Shown: in pieces, positions 45,378 to 54,116 of the stretch
Layout: each line of letters begins with the position of its first letter
Numbering within the stretch: the stretch's first letter is position 1
Notes under the pieces: generated by a model
Database searches by the model: none
Seen by the model: only the letters and a program-made list of their open reading frames with translations
What the model was told of the DNA's origin: nothing
Made by a program: the position numbers and the translations under genes
Origin: JANNWF01 sp041675805
GTDB taxonomy: Bacteria; Pseudomonadota; Gammaproteobacteria; Xanthomonadales; Xanthomonadaceae
Length of the DNA: 64,000 bases
NCBI GenBank assembly: GCA_041675805.1
Contig: JBAYTD010000001.1
Location: 19,125 to 83,124, forward strand
Reading direction: 5' to 3'

Positions 45378-47023
45378 GGCTGGCTCCGGGAATCGGGGCG
45401 CGCGGATTGTGCCCGGAGGAAGTTCTCGCGCAGGCGGGCGCGCAGTTCGCGCCGGCTGATCTTGCCGACGGCGGTGGTGTCGAAGGCATCGACGAAGACG
45501 ATCTGGTCGGGAATCTTGAACGCCGCCACGGCACGGGTGCGCATCCAGGCCTTCAGCTCGACGCCGCGCAGGGCGGCATCACGGGCGATGACGAAGGCGC
45601 AACTGCGCTCGCCGAGGTAGTCGTCCGGGATCGACACCACGGCGACATCGAACACCGCCGGATGCGCGATCAGGTGGTCCTCGATTTCTTCGGCGGAGAT
45701 TTTCTCGCCGGCGCGGTTGATGTGGTCGGTGGCGCGGCCCTGCACCACCAGATAGCCCTGCGCCGTGCGCAGCACGCGGTCGCCGGTGCGGTAGTAGCCG
45801 TCGCTGGTGAAGGCGCGGGCGTTGGCGACCTCGTCGTTGTGGTAGGCGCGGATGGTGTAGGGGCCGCGGGTCAGCAGGTGGCCGGTTTCGCCATCGGCGA
45901 CCGGCTGGTCGTGATCGTCGACCACCAGAACCTCGTCGTCGGCGCTGATCGGCCGGCCCTGGGTGTGGATGATGATGTCTTCCGGGTCGTCCAGGCGGGT
46001 GTAGTTGACCAGCCCCTCGGCCATGCCGAACACCTGTTGCAGACGGCAGCCAAGGCCGGCGATGACGCGCCGCGCCGCCTCGGGGATCAGCTTGGCACCG
46101 CCGACCTGGAGTGTGTCGAGGCTGGACAGATCGTGTGCGGTGGTCTGTGCCGCCTGCGCCCAGAGCAGGGCCAGCGGCGGCACCAGACCGAGCATGCTGA
46201 CCCGTTCGCGCTCGATCAGCGGAAAGGCGGCGTCCGGCCCCGGTGCCGGCGACAGCACCACGCGGGCACCGGCGTACAGTGCACCGAACACGCCGGGCGA
46301 ACTCATCGGGAAGTTGTGCGCTACCGGCAGCGCGGCCATGTAGACGGTGTCGCCGTCGACGCCGCAGATTTCGTTGCTGGCGCGGAACGAATAGATGTAG
46401 TCGTCGTGGCTGCGCGGAATCAGCTTGGACAGCCCGGTGCTGCCGCCGGAAATTTGCAGGAAGGCGACCGCAGACGGCTCGGGATCGCTGCCCGGCAGCC
46501 GTGCCGGGTCGGCCTGGAAGTCGTCGAAGGCGATGAACTCCGCCGCCTCGCCGACCACGAACACATGCCGCAGCGCGGCTACCTCGGCCTGCGCCGCGCG
46601 GGCCAGTTCGCGGTAGTCGAAACCGTCGTGGCGGGCAGCGATCAGATAGCCGGAGGCCTCGGCCTTGCGGGCGAAATGGGCGATCTCGGTCAGCCGGTGC
46701 GCCGGCAGGGCGTAGACCGGGATCAGCCCGGCGCGGAACAGGCCGCAGACCGCCGACATGAACTCCGGGATGTTGCCCAGTTGCACGATCACGCGGTCGC
46801 CCGGTTTCAGCCCGGCGGCGAGGAAGCCGGCGGCGGCGATCTCGGCGCGTCGCCACAGTTCGGCATAGGTCCAGCGCTGCGTCCCGCCGACCACGGCGAT
46901 GCGCCCGGCAAACTCGGCGGCGCGCTGGCGCAGGAAGCCGGGAAAGGTCTCGCCGCGCCAGTAGCCGGCCTGGCGATAGCGGCGGGCGAAGTCTTCCGGC
47001 CAGGTCTGTTGCAGGGCGATCAT
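45374..47023 (-). CDS. entE: 2,3-dihydroxybenzoate-AMP ligase (EntE-like)
   Basis: A 549-residue aryl-adenylating enzyme of the EntE/DhbE group. The P-loop-like motif is ISGGSTGLSKLIPRSHDDY and the catalytic Lys is in VGKISRRE. Specificity residues aligned to DhbE: HNFPMSSPG gives N, F and S; LQVGGAK gives Q and G; VFGMAEGLVNYT gives V, V and N. This is the dihydroxybenzoate code except that Phe replaces Tyr at 236, a residue otherwise typical of salicylate ligases. Dihydroxybenzoate is therefore the best guess, with salicylate possible. The start at 47023 shares a base with the MFS stop; the ATGA at the end couples it to the carrier protein. Confidence 0.9.
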   Translation of the reverse strand: MIALQQTWPEDFARRYRQAGYWRGETFPGFLRQRAAEFAGRIAVVGGTQRWTYAELWRRAEIAAAGFLAAGLKPGDRVIVQLGNIPEFMSAVCGLFRAGLIPVYALPAHRLTEIAHFARKAEASGYLIAARHDGFDYRELARAAQAEVAALRHVFVVGEAAEFIAFDDFQADPARLPGSDPEPSAVAFLQISGGSTGLSKLIPRSHDDYIYSFRASNEICGVDGDTVYMAALPVAHNFPMSSPGVFGALYAGARVVLSPAPGPDAAFPLIERERVSMLGLVPPLALLWAQAAQTTAHDLSSLDTLQVGGAKLIPEAARRVIAGLGCRLQQVFGMAEGLVNYTRLDDPEDIIIHTQGRPISADDEVLVVDDHDQPVADGETGHLLTRGPYTIRAYHNDEVANARAFTSDGYYRTGDRVLRTAQGYLVVQGRATDHINRAGEKISAEEIEDHLIAHPAVFDVAVVSIPDDYLGERSCAFVIARDAALRGVELKAWMRTRAVAAFKIPDQIVFVDAFDTTAVGKISRRELRARLRENFLRAQSARPDSRSQP

Positions 47024-48264
47024 CAGGAGGCTGCTCGCGGAGAGGGCGCGGCGTCGGCGCTGGCGACGGCGCTCGGGGTGACGGTCAGGAAGGCGGCGAC
47101 GGCCAGCGCCGCCAGCACGCCGCCGACCAGCAGATAGGGCGCGGCCGGCGACAGCGCATACAGGCTGGTGCCGATCAGCGGTCCGACCACCATGCCCAGC
47201 CCCTGCGCCGAGGCGACCGAGCCGGCCGCGGCACCTTGTTCGTGCGGCTGCACGGCATTGGCGGCCTTGGCCTGGAAAGCCGGGAACAGGAAGCCCATGC
47301 CGAACGCGCCGAGCGCATAGGCGGCCAGCAGCGGTGCCTGCGCATGGCACAGGGCGACGCTGGCGAAGCCGACTGCGGCGATGCCGGCACCGACCCGGAT
47401 CCAGGCCAGCGGGGTCACCTGTTTGAGCCGCATCACCAGCATCTGCGCAACGATCAGCGCACAGCCGACGGCGGTCAGCGCCAGCCCGGCGGCGCGGGCA
47501 CCGCTTTCCATGTCCAGTCCGAGCCGATCAATGGCGAAGAAGCCGACCACGACCTGGGCGATGGACACCGACACCATCGCCGCGAAGGCGGCCAGCACCG
47601 GCAGCCGCAGGCGCGCATCCAGCGCCGTCACGGTGGCGCGTTGCGGGCGCTGGTCGGCCGCCTTGGGGGCGTCCGCCGGCAGCATGAAGACGATCACCAG
47701 TAGCGACAGCAGTGGCAGTGCGGCGGCGCTGTAAAGCGGCCACTCCAGCCCGTGCACCGCCAGCATGCCGGCGGCGGCCGGGCCGATCACCATGCCGATG
47801 GCATTGGCCGAGCCGAGCTTGGCCAAGGTACTGGTGCGCGTCTGCGGCGTGGTGTGGTCGGCGATGATGGCGGCGGCGGTGGGTGGGATGGCGGCGTAGA
47901 AGGCACCGATCAGGGCGCGCGCGCCGACCAGCGCCAGCACCGACAGCCAGACCGCCGGCGGCGCGTCGAGGGCGAGGTCGATGAACACCGACATGGCGAT
48001 GTAGACCACGGCGTAGGCGGACAGGCCGATCATCATCACCCGACGCCGGCCGATGCGGTCGCTGAGCACGCCCCAGCGACGCGCCAGCAGCATCCACAGG
48101 AAGCCGGCGGCGGTCACCGACAGTCCGGCGTGCCACTCCAGCAGGCCGAGCAGGCGCACGATCGGGCCGATCACGGCGACGAAGGCCATCATCGCCATCG
48201 TTCCGGACAGGGCGGCGAAAACCAGCGGGAACAGGCGCAGACCGGCGGGGGAAGAAGGCGTCAT
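47023..48264 (-). CDS. MFS transporter, probable siderophore exporter
   Basis: A 413-residue protein with twelve predicted helices and the MFS loop motif GVLSDRIGRRRVMMIG between helices 2 and 3. It opens the siderophore operon, and its stop overlaps the ligase start (TGATG), so export of the product (as EntS does for enterobactin) is the natural role. The sequence resembles drug-efflux MFS proteins as much as EntS, so the role rests on context. The ATG at 48264 is chosen because the first helix starts about 10 residues later; the frame stays open upstream into the Fur-box region. Confidence 0.85.
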   Translation of the reverse strand: MTPSSPAGLRLFPLVFAALSGTMAMMAFVAVIGPIVRLLGLLEWHAGLSVTAAGFLWMLLARRWGVLSDRIGRRRVMMIGLSAYAVVYIAMSVFIDLALDAPPAVWLSVLALVGARALIGAFYAAIPPTAAAIIADHTTPQTRTSTLAKLGSANAIGMVIGPAAAGMLAVHGLEWPLYSAAALPLLSLLVIVFMLPADAPKAADQRPQRATVTALDARLRLPVLAAFAAMVSVSIAQVVVGFFAIDRLGLDMESGARAAGLALTAVGCALIVAQMLVMRLKQVTPLAWIRVGAGIAAVGFASVALCHAQAPLLAAYALGAFGMGFLFPAFQAKAANAVQPHEQGAAAGSVASAQGLGMVVGPLIGTSLYALSPAAPYLLVGGVLAALAVAAFLTVTPSAVASADAAPSPRAAS

Positions 48265-48417
48265 GAAGCTCGATGTGGCGGAAGGGAGGGGGCTGCGCGG
48301 CGACGCCGGCGAGCGCTCGACGGCCGCGCTCCGGCGCAGCATGCGTCGGGAGATTGGCAGCCGGAGATAATAACACTTCTCGTTTGCATCTTTGTCGACC
48401 CGGCCCCGTTTCAGGTT

Positions 48418-48440
48418 GAGAATGATTGTCATTGACAATT
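48418..48440. promoter_or_regulatory. Bidirectional Fur box
   Basis: GAGAATGATTGTCATTGAC (48418-48436) matches the 19-bp Fur consensus at 14 positions. The overlapping 15-bp perfect palindrome ATTGTCATTGACAAT (48426-48440) suggests a second, offset Fur dimer. It lies in the 232-base gap between the divergent MFS and esterase genes, so one site should repress both directions when iron is plentiful. Confidence 0.8.
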
Positions 48441-48496
48441 ACAATGCGTCCTCCGTGGCCGCCAGCCGGCCGTCTTTCGCCCGGTCCTTGCACGCC

Positions 48497-49567
48497 ATGC
48501 GCAGCGCCTTTCCGACTTCTCCGCCGTCCGCCGTCGCCGGCCGCTCGCTGCGGCCCGGTCGGCGGGCGACACTGATGTTCCTGCTGGCGCTTCTGCCGGT
48601 GCTCCTGCCGGTGCTCTCGATCATGACGTCCGCGATGGCGCAGCAACGCAATCCGCTCCAGACCATTGGCGAGACGGTCGCCGAGCGCGACTCGGCGCAC
48701 TACCGTTTCGAGCGTTTCAGGGTTTCCAGCGCCGATGGCACGCGGACCTGGCGCATCCACCTCGGCATCCCGCGCAGCGAACCCCCGGCGAACGGCTGGC
48801 CGGCGTTCTGGATGCTCGACGGCAATGCCGCCCTGATCGAATTCGACGACGCCCTCTTGGCCGACCTCGCCGCCCGCCCGCTGCCGCAGGTGCTGGTGTT
48901 CGTCGGCTACGACAACGCGCTGCGCATCGACTCCGCGCAGCGCAGCCGCGACTACACGCCGCAACTGACGCCGCAGGCACAGCGCGCCGAGGCGGCGCAT
49001 CCGTTGACCGGCGGTGCCGACGCCTTCCTCGAACTGATCGAGCGCGACATCCGCATGCAGATTGCGCGACGGGTCCGCACCGATCCGGCGCGGCAGACGC
49101 TGTGGGGCCATTCGCTCGGCGGCCTGTTTGCCCTGCACGGCCTGTTCACCCGGCCCGGCGCGTTCCACACCTATGTCGCCGGCAGTCCGTCGATGTGGTG
49201 GCAGGACGGCTACATGGTCGCCCAGGCCGAGCGCTTCGCCAGCCACAACGCCGGCCGCCCGGCGCGCGTGCTGATCCATCTCGGCGCTGCCGAGCGCGCC
49301 GGTGATCGCGGCCGGCGGGATCTCGCCGATCCGCGCGTAGTGGCGCACCTGGCGCGTTTGCAGAGCGTGCCGCCGGATGCGGCGATGCGCTTGGCGCAGC
49401 GGCTGGCGAAACTGCCCGGCATCGAGGCCGGCTATCGCGAGTTCGGCGGCCTCGGTCACGGCCCGATGTTCCGCGCCTCGCTGATGGCCGCCCTGCACGC
49501 CGTGGCCGGGGTCGCCGACCGCAGCGCCACGCCGCGTCCCGCTGCGGCGGGCGACGCCTCGCCATGA
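48497..49567 (+). CDS. Secreted Fes/IroE-like siderophore esterase
   Basis: An alpha/beta hydrolase of the PF00756 esterase group, 356 residues from the ATG at 48497. The nucleophile is the Ser in GHSLGGLFALHG; AGSPSMWW and the late GGLGHGPMF (with the probable catalytic His) fit ferric-enterobactin esterases. A hydrophobic segment (MFLLALLPVLLPVLSIMTSAMAQ) acts as signal peptide, so it is periplasmic or anchored like IroE. The start is uncertain: ATGs at 48422 (inside the Fur box) and 48575 (at the signal peptide) are in frame, and none has a good ribosome-binding site. It probably hydrolyses the ester backbone of the siderophore to release iron. Confidence 0.85.
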   Translation: MRSAFPTSPPSAVAGRSLRPGRRATLMFLLALLPVLLPVLSIMTSAMAQQRNPLQTIGETVAERDSAHYRFERFRVSSADGTRTWRIHLGIPRSEPPANGWPAFWMLDGNAALIEFDDALLADLAARPLPQVLVFVGYDNALRIDSAQRSRDYTPQLTPQAQRAEAAHPLTGGADAFLELIERDIRMQIARRVRTDPARQTLWGHSLGGLFALHGLFTRPGAFHTYVAGSPSMWWQDGYMVAQAERFASHNAGRPARVLIHLGAAERAGDRGRRDLADPRVVAHLARLQSVPPDAAMRLAQRLAKLPGIEAGYREFGGLGHGPMFRASLMAALHAVAGVADRSATPRPAAAGDASP

Positions 49568-49641
49568 TTTTTTTCGCCGGTATCGGTCCGCCTCATCGCG
49601 CTCCCGAGCCGTCATTTTCCACCCGCATCACGAGGTTCACC

Positions 49642-51039
49642 ATGCAAAGCAAGGCTTTCCGCTTCCCGCTGTCGCGCCTGCGCCTGGGCACGCTGGCGCT
49701 GGCACTGGCCGCCTTCGGCGCGCACGCCGAGGTGTCGGTATTCAGCCAGCCGGACAGCGATTTCAAGGGCATGATCCGGCCGATGACGCCCAATGTGCTG
49801 CCGGGCAGCGAGGTCGAGTTCCGTGGCATGGGCTTCAAGCCCGGCCAGAAGGTGACCCTGTATCGCGGCAGCACCGCGCTCAACGTCGAGCCCTACGTGG
49901 CCGACGCCGAAGGCCGGCTCAGCGGCAAGTTCAACGTGCCTGCCGATGCCGTCGCCGCCCGCCATCCGATCATCCTGCGCGCCAGCGAACCGGACGCCGC
50001 TTCGGTGATCACGCTGAAGGTGTCGAAGGAAGTGCCGCAGTCCGGCGCGGAGAAATTCGACATCGTCGGCAAGCCGATCAGCCGCGGCCTGTACCAGTCC
50101 GCCTACAGTGGCAAGGAGAATGCGCTGTACGTGACGGCTTCCGGCGGCCACCACGTGCCGGTGACCCATTCCGAACTGCTCAAGGTCGATGCCGACAGTC
50201 TGGAGGTGCAGGCGAGGGTGACGCCGGCCGCCGTGCCGGGTCGCGACGATGGCCACGTCTACGCCGTTTATGGCGTCGGCGTCGATGATGTCAACGGCCA
50301 TGTCTGGGTCACCAACACGGTGGAGAACACCCTCGCGGTGTACCGCACCGGCGACCTGGCCCTGGTCAAGCAGTTCGCGCCCGGCGCGTTGCCGCACGGG
50401 CGCGACGTGATCGTCGACGGCAAACGCTCGCGCGTCTACGCCTCGCCGGTCGGCGAATCGAAGCTGGCGGTGTTCGACGCCAGGACGCTGGGGCCCTTGC
50501 CGGGCATCGAGATCGCCTCGCTGTCGCGGCGCGACAAGTTCAGCCCGTTCAGCCTGGCGCTGGACGAGGACAGCGGCCGCGTCTACACGGTCAGCTTCTC
50601 CACCGCCGAGGTCGCGGTGATCGACGGGGCCAGCGGCAAGGTGGAAAAGGTGCTGCCGCTGTCCAACGCCGCCAACGCCTCCGGCATCGCCTACGACAAG
50701 CACGCCAACCGCATCCTGGTCGCCGCCCAGGGCAGCGACAACCTGTTGATCATCGATGCCGACAGCGGCCAGACGCTGCACGATGTCTACGTCGGTGCCG
50801 GCGCGCTGAATGTCGTCTACGACCCGAAGGCCAAGCTCGCCTTCGTCAGCAACCGCGGTGCCGGCACGGTGACCGTGGTCGACAAGGACGGGAGCATCGT
50901 CGCCAATCTGGATGGCGGCAGCCTGCCCAACCATCTGCACGATGACGGTCGCGGCCATGTGTTCCTGGTCAACAAGGCGCGTGGCGCGGAAGACCCGCGC
51001 GGCGACCACCTGACCCGCTACACGCTGAAGGATCGCTGA
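49642..51039 (+). CDS. YncE-like secreted beta-propeller protein
   Basis: A 465-residue exported protein; signal peptide ends AFGAHA (about residue 31). An N-terminal Ig-like domain (about 32-130: VLPGSEVEFRGMGFKPGQKVTLYRG) precedes a seven-bladed YVTN-type propeller with repeated units (GHVWVTNTVENTLAVYRTGDLALVKQF, RVYASPVGESKLAVFDARTLG, RILVAAQGSDNLLIIDADSG, LAFVSNRGAGTVTVVDKDG). In E. coli, yncE neighbours the TonB receptor gene yncD. Here it starts 74 bases after the esterase and is followed by an ABC importer, so it is probably part of the Fur-controlled set. Binding the metal complex or peptidoglycan in the periplasm is inference. Confidence 0.85.
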   Translation: MQSKAFRFPLSRLRLGTLALALAAFGAHAEVSVFSQPDSDFKGMIRPMTPNVLPGSEVEFRGMGFKPGQKVTLYRGSTALNVEPYVADAEGRLSGKFNVPADAVAARHPIILRASEPDAASVITLKVSKEVPQSGAEKFDIVGKPISRGLYQSAYSGKENALYVTASGGHHVPVTHSELLKVDADSLEVQARVTPAAVPGRDDGHVYAVYGVGVDDVNGHVWVTNTVENTLAVYRTGDLALVKQFAPGALPHGRDVIVDGKRSRVYASPVGESKLAVFDARTLGPLPGIEIASLSRRDKFSPFSLALDEDSGRVYTVSFSTAEVAVIDGASGKVEKVLPLSNAANASGIAYDKHANRILVAAQGSDNLLIIDADSGQTLHDVYVGAGALNVVYDPKAKLAFVSNRGAGTVTVVDKDGSIVANLDGGSLPNHLHDDGRGHVFLVNKARGAEDPRGDHLTRYTLKDR

Positions 51040-51154
51040 TTCGAGACGGCGCGTTCGAGACGGCGCGCGGACGCTTGCCGAAGGTGTATCGGTAAGCATT
51101 CCGCCAGCCGTTGGAATCCGCTCCGTAACGCCGGGCGTTGCCAGCGCCCGGTGT
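51040..51154 (+). repeat. Tandem 14-bp duplication and hairpin after the YncE-like gene
   Basis: TTCGAGACGGCGCG occurs twice head to tail (51040-51053, 51054-51067), starting right after the stop codon. Further on, a 10-bp stem (51128-51137 with 51145-51154, one G-U pair) around TTGCCAG could weaken transcription into the ABC genes, but it has no T tract. Confidence 0.5.
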
Positions 51155-51223
51155 CGTCGTTCATGGCGCGGACGGCTGTCGCCGGCAGCCGGTTCCGCGT
51201 GGATTTTCCCGGAAAAGTTCGTC

Positions 51224-52297
51224 ATGTCTGTCGCGTCTTCGTTCGCTCCTCTCCGCCTGTTGCCCTGGCTGCTCTGCCTGGCCGCCTGCGCCCCGGCCTC
51301 GCCGCCGCAAGCGCCGGACGCTGCGCCCGGCACCCCGGACCATTCCGCGCCGGCAGCGGCCGCCGAACTGCCGCAAGGCTGGCGACGGCTGGCCGGCACG
51401 CCGTTGCCGCCGATGCCGGCGACGCCGCCGACGCCGCCGCAACTGCCGGTCAGCGCGCCCTCGGATGATGGCGTCGTGCAGACCGTCACCGACATCCGCC
51501 GCACCATCGCCGGTGGCGATGACGTGATCGCGGTGATGGAGGCGCTGGGCCTGGCGCAGAACGTCTATGCCGCGCCGCTGCGCTCGGCCACCGCCGCCGG
51601 TCGCGCCGCGCCACGGCAGTTCCTGTTCAACCGCAACACCGGCATCGAGGGCGTACTGAGCCTGGACGCTACCCTGTTCGTCGGCAACAGCCTGCGCCGT
51701 CACGCCGACAGCGGCCTCGCCGCGCGCCTGCGCGACGCCGGGCTCGCCGCCGTGGTGATCGACGACCTGCAACCGGCACCGGCCAAGATCCGCAAGACCG
51801 CCGCCGTGTTCGGCCTGGCCGGGCAGGGCGAGCAACTGGCGTCGCAGGTGCAGGCGCAACTGGACGAGGCGGCACGGATCGCCGCCGGCCATGCGCTGAA
51901 GCCACGGGTGATCCACGTTTCCGCCAGCGGTGCCGGCGGCCAGCCGACGGTCGGCGGCATCGACAGCGCGGCGGCGGAACTGATCCGCCTCGCCGGCGGC
52001 ATCAACATCGGCGACGAGGCACGCGTCGCCAATTATTCCCGGCTCAGCAACGAGGGCGTCCTCGCCGCCAATCCGGATGTCATCCTGGTCACCGAGAACG
52101 ACCTCGAACTGTTCGGCGGCGAAGCCGGGTTGTGGAAGGCCTATCCGACCCTGGCACAGACTCCGGCCGGCCTCGCCAACCGGGTCTGGGTGATGCCGGA
52201 CATCCAGTTGAAGTCGCTCAGCGTCGCCTCCGGTGCCGGCGCGCTGGCACTGGCCGGAGCGCTGGCCGAACTGGCCGGGGAACTGGCCGCGCAATGA
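51224..52297 (+). CDS. hmuT: HmuT-like substrate-binding lipoprotein of an iron ABC importer
   Basis: A 357-residue lipoprotein (lipobox LCLAAC, Cys near residue 22), with a long Ala/Pro linker to about residue 85, then a periplasmic binding protein fold of the PF01497 type. NTGIEGVLSLDATLFVGNSLRRHADSGLAARLRDAGLAAVVIDD and AELIRLAGGINIGDEARVANYSRLSNEGVLAANPDVILVTE are typical of heme-binding HmuT proteins. The first lobe is atypical: the usual GGSVTEIVYALG motif is replaced by DIRRTIAGGDDVIAVMEALG. Heme or a ferric siderophore could be the ligand. Start codon ATG at 51224; the stop overlaps the permease start as ATGA. Confidence 0.8.
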   Translation: MSVASSFAPLRLLPWLLCLAACAPASPPQAPDAAPGTPDHSAPAAAAELPQGWRRLAGTPLPPMPATPPTPPQLPVSAPSDDGVVQTVTDIRRTIAGGDDVIAVMEALGLAQNVYAAPLRSATAAGRAAPRQFLFNRNTGIEGVLSLDATLFVGNSLRRHADSGLAARLRDAGLAAVVIDDLQPAPAKIRKTAAVFGLAGQGEQLASQVQAQLDEAARIAAGHALKPRVIHVSASGAGGQPTVGGIDSAAAELIRLAGGINIGDEARVANYSRLSNEGVLAANPDVILVTENDLELFGGEAGLWKAYPTLAQTPAGLANRVWVMPDIQLKSLSVASGAGALALAGALAELAGELAAQ

Positions 52298-53349
52298 GTG
52301 CCGCGCGGCGCTCTGGACTGGTGCGCCGGCCGGACGGCCGCCTGCTGTTCGCCATCGCCGCCGCGCTGCTGCTGGTCGCCATCGTGCTGTCCTTCGGCAT
52401 CGGTCCGCTGAAGGTCGCGCCGGGCACCGTACTGCACGTGATCGGCCACCAACTGGGTCTGGCCGAGGCCGGCGAGTTGACCCAGCGCGACATCTCCGTG
52501 GTCTGGAACCTGCGCGTGCCGCGTGCCCTGCTCGGTGCCCTGGTCGGCGCTTCGTTGGCGATGGCCGGGGTCGCCCTGCAGGGCCTGTTCGGCAATCCGC
52601 TGGCCGATCCGGGCATCGTCGGCGTGACCCAGGGCGCGGCACTGGGCGCAGTGGCCGCAATCGTCGTCGGTGCCACCGCGCTGGGCGGCTGGACCATTCC
52701 GCTGGCCGCCTTCCTCGGCGGCGTGGTCACCACCGCGCTGATCTACCTGCTGGCCCGGCCCGGTCGTGGCCAGGGCACGGCGACGCTGCTGCTGGTCGGC
52801 ATCGCGGTCGGTGCCGGCTGCTCGGCCGCCATCGGCTTTTTCACCTACATCGCCAGCGACAGCGAACTGCAATCGCTGGTGTTCTGGCAGATGGGCTCGC
52901 TGGCCTCGGCCGAGTGGGGCGACCTGCATGCCGCGCTGCCGGTGTTCGTGCTCGGCGCGCTGGCCCTGCTCGGCCTGGCGACGCCGCTGGACATGCTGGC
53001 GCTGGGCGAGCGCCAGGCGCAGCACATCGGCCTCGACGTGAAGCGCACCCGCATCCTGCTGGTGGCCTTCAGCGCGCTGCTGGTCGGCTCGGCGGTGGCC
53101 TTCGCCGGCTCGGTCGGCTTCGTCGGCCTGGTGGTGCCGCATTTCGTCCGCCTGCTGGCCGGGCCGGCGCATCGCTGGCTGCTGCCGCTGTCGGCAGTGA
53201 CCGGCGCGCTGCTGATCGTCGTCGCCGACACCGCCGCGCGCAGTCTCGACCCGCCATCGGAAATCCCGCTGGGCCTGTTCTCCGCCGCGCTCGGCGCGCC
53301 GTTCTTCCTCTGGCTGGTGCTGCGCGAACGGCCCGGAGGCGGGCGATGA
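52294..53349 (+). CDS. hmuU: FecCD/HmuU-type ABC permease
   Basis: A 351-residue inner-membrane permease of the BtuC/FecCD family with about ten helices. Family motifs: RVPRALLGALVGASLAMAGVALQGLFGNPLADPGIVGVTQGAALGA, then LALGERQAQHIGLDVKRTR (the coupling region), and GSVGFVGLVVPHFVRLLAGPAHRWLLP. It imports heme, siderophores or B12 across the inner membrane with its partner ATPase. The ATG at 52294 overlaps the binding-protein stop by four bases, and its own stop overlaps the ATPase start, so all three subunits are translationally coupled. Confidence 0.92.
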   Translation: MSAARRSGLVRRPDGRLLFAIAAALLLVAIVLSFGIGPLKVAPGTVLHVIGHQLGLAEAGELTQRDISVVWNLRVPRALLGALVGASLAMAGVALQGLFGNPLADPGIVGVTQGAALGAVAAIVVGATALGGWTIPLAAFLGGVVTTALIYLLARPGRGQGTATLLLVGIAVGAGCSAAIGFFTYIASDSELQSLVFWQMGSLASAEWGDLHAALPVFVLGALALLGLATPLDMLALGERQAQHIGLDVKRTRILLVAFSALLVGSAVAFAGSVGFVGLVVPHFVRLLAGPAHRWLLPLSAVTGALLIVVADTAARSLDPPSEIPLGLFSAALGAPFFLWLVLRERPGGGR

Positions 53350-54116
53350 ACGCCGGGTTGGAACTGGACGGCGTGGTCCGCCGGGTCGCCGGTCGCGCCA
53401 TCATCGACCAGGTGTCGTTGCGCCTCGCGCCGGCCACGCTGACCGCCCTGGTCGGCCCCAATGGCGCCGGCAAGTCCACCCTTCTGGCGCTGGCCGCCGG
53501 CGACATCGCGCCCTCGCAGGGCACGGTGCGGCTGGATGGCCGGCCGATCTCGCAGTGGAAGGCGAAGGCGCTGGCGCGCCAGCGCGCAGTGATGCCGCAG
53601 GACCACGCCGTGCGCTTCGCCTTCAGCGTGCGCGAAGTGGTGGCGATGGGCCGTCTCGCCCATCCGCCCGACCTGCTGCGCGACGAGCAGATGGTCGAAA
53701 CGTCGATGCGTGATGCCGACGTGCTGGCCCTGGCCGAGCGCGACATCCAGACCCTGTCCGGCGGCGAAGCCGCGCGCGCCGCCTTCGCCCGCGTACTGGT
53801 CCAGGACACCCCGCTGATCCTGCTCGACGAACCCACCGCCGCCCTCGACCTGCACCATCAGGAAAGCCTGCTGCGCCTGCTGCGCCGCCGCGCCGACGCC
53901 GGTGCCTGCGTGGTCGTCGTGCTGCACGACCTGAACCTCGCCGCCGCCCACGCCGACCGCATCGTCCTGCTCGAAAACGGGCGCATCGCCGCCGACGGCA
54001 CGCCACGCGAGGTGCTGGTCGAGTCGATCATCGAGAAGGTCTACCGGCAGCCGGTGCGGGTGCTGGAACACCCGACCCGGCGGGTGCCGTTGGTGGTGGT
54101 GGTGGATCGGGATTGA
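53346..54116 (+). CDS. hmuV: HmuV-type ABC transporter ATPase
   Basis: A 256-residue ATP-binding subunit: Walker A GPNGAGKST, Q-loop in MPQDHAVRFAFSVREVV, signature LSGGEAARAAFARVL, Walker B LILLDEPTAALD, and the switch His in VVVLHDLNLAAAHADRI. The segment after the Q-loop, with VREVVAMGR, is typical of heme and siderophore importers. It is the last gene of the presumed esterase-yncE-hmuTUV transcription unit; no clear terminator follows, but a large palindrome lies 143 bases downstream. Confidence 0.92.
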   Translation: MNAGLELDGVVRRVAGRAIIDQVSLRLAPATLTALVGPNGAGKSTLLALAAGDIAPSQGTVRLDGRPISQWKAKALARQRAVMPQDHAVRFAFSVREVVAMGRLAHPPDLLRDEQMVETSMRDADVLALAERDIQTLSGGEAARAAFARVLVQDTPLILLDEPTAALDLHHQESLLRLLRRRADAGACVVVVLHDLNLAAAHADRIVLLENGRIAADGTPREVLVESIIEKVYRQPVRVLEHPTRRVPLVVVVDRD

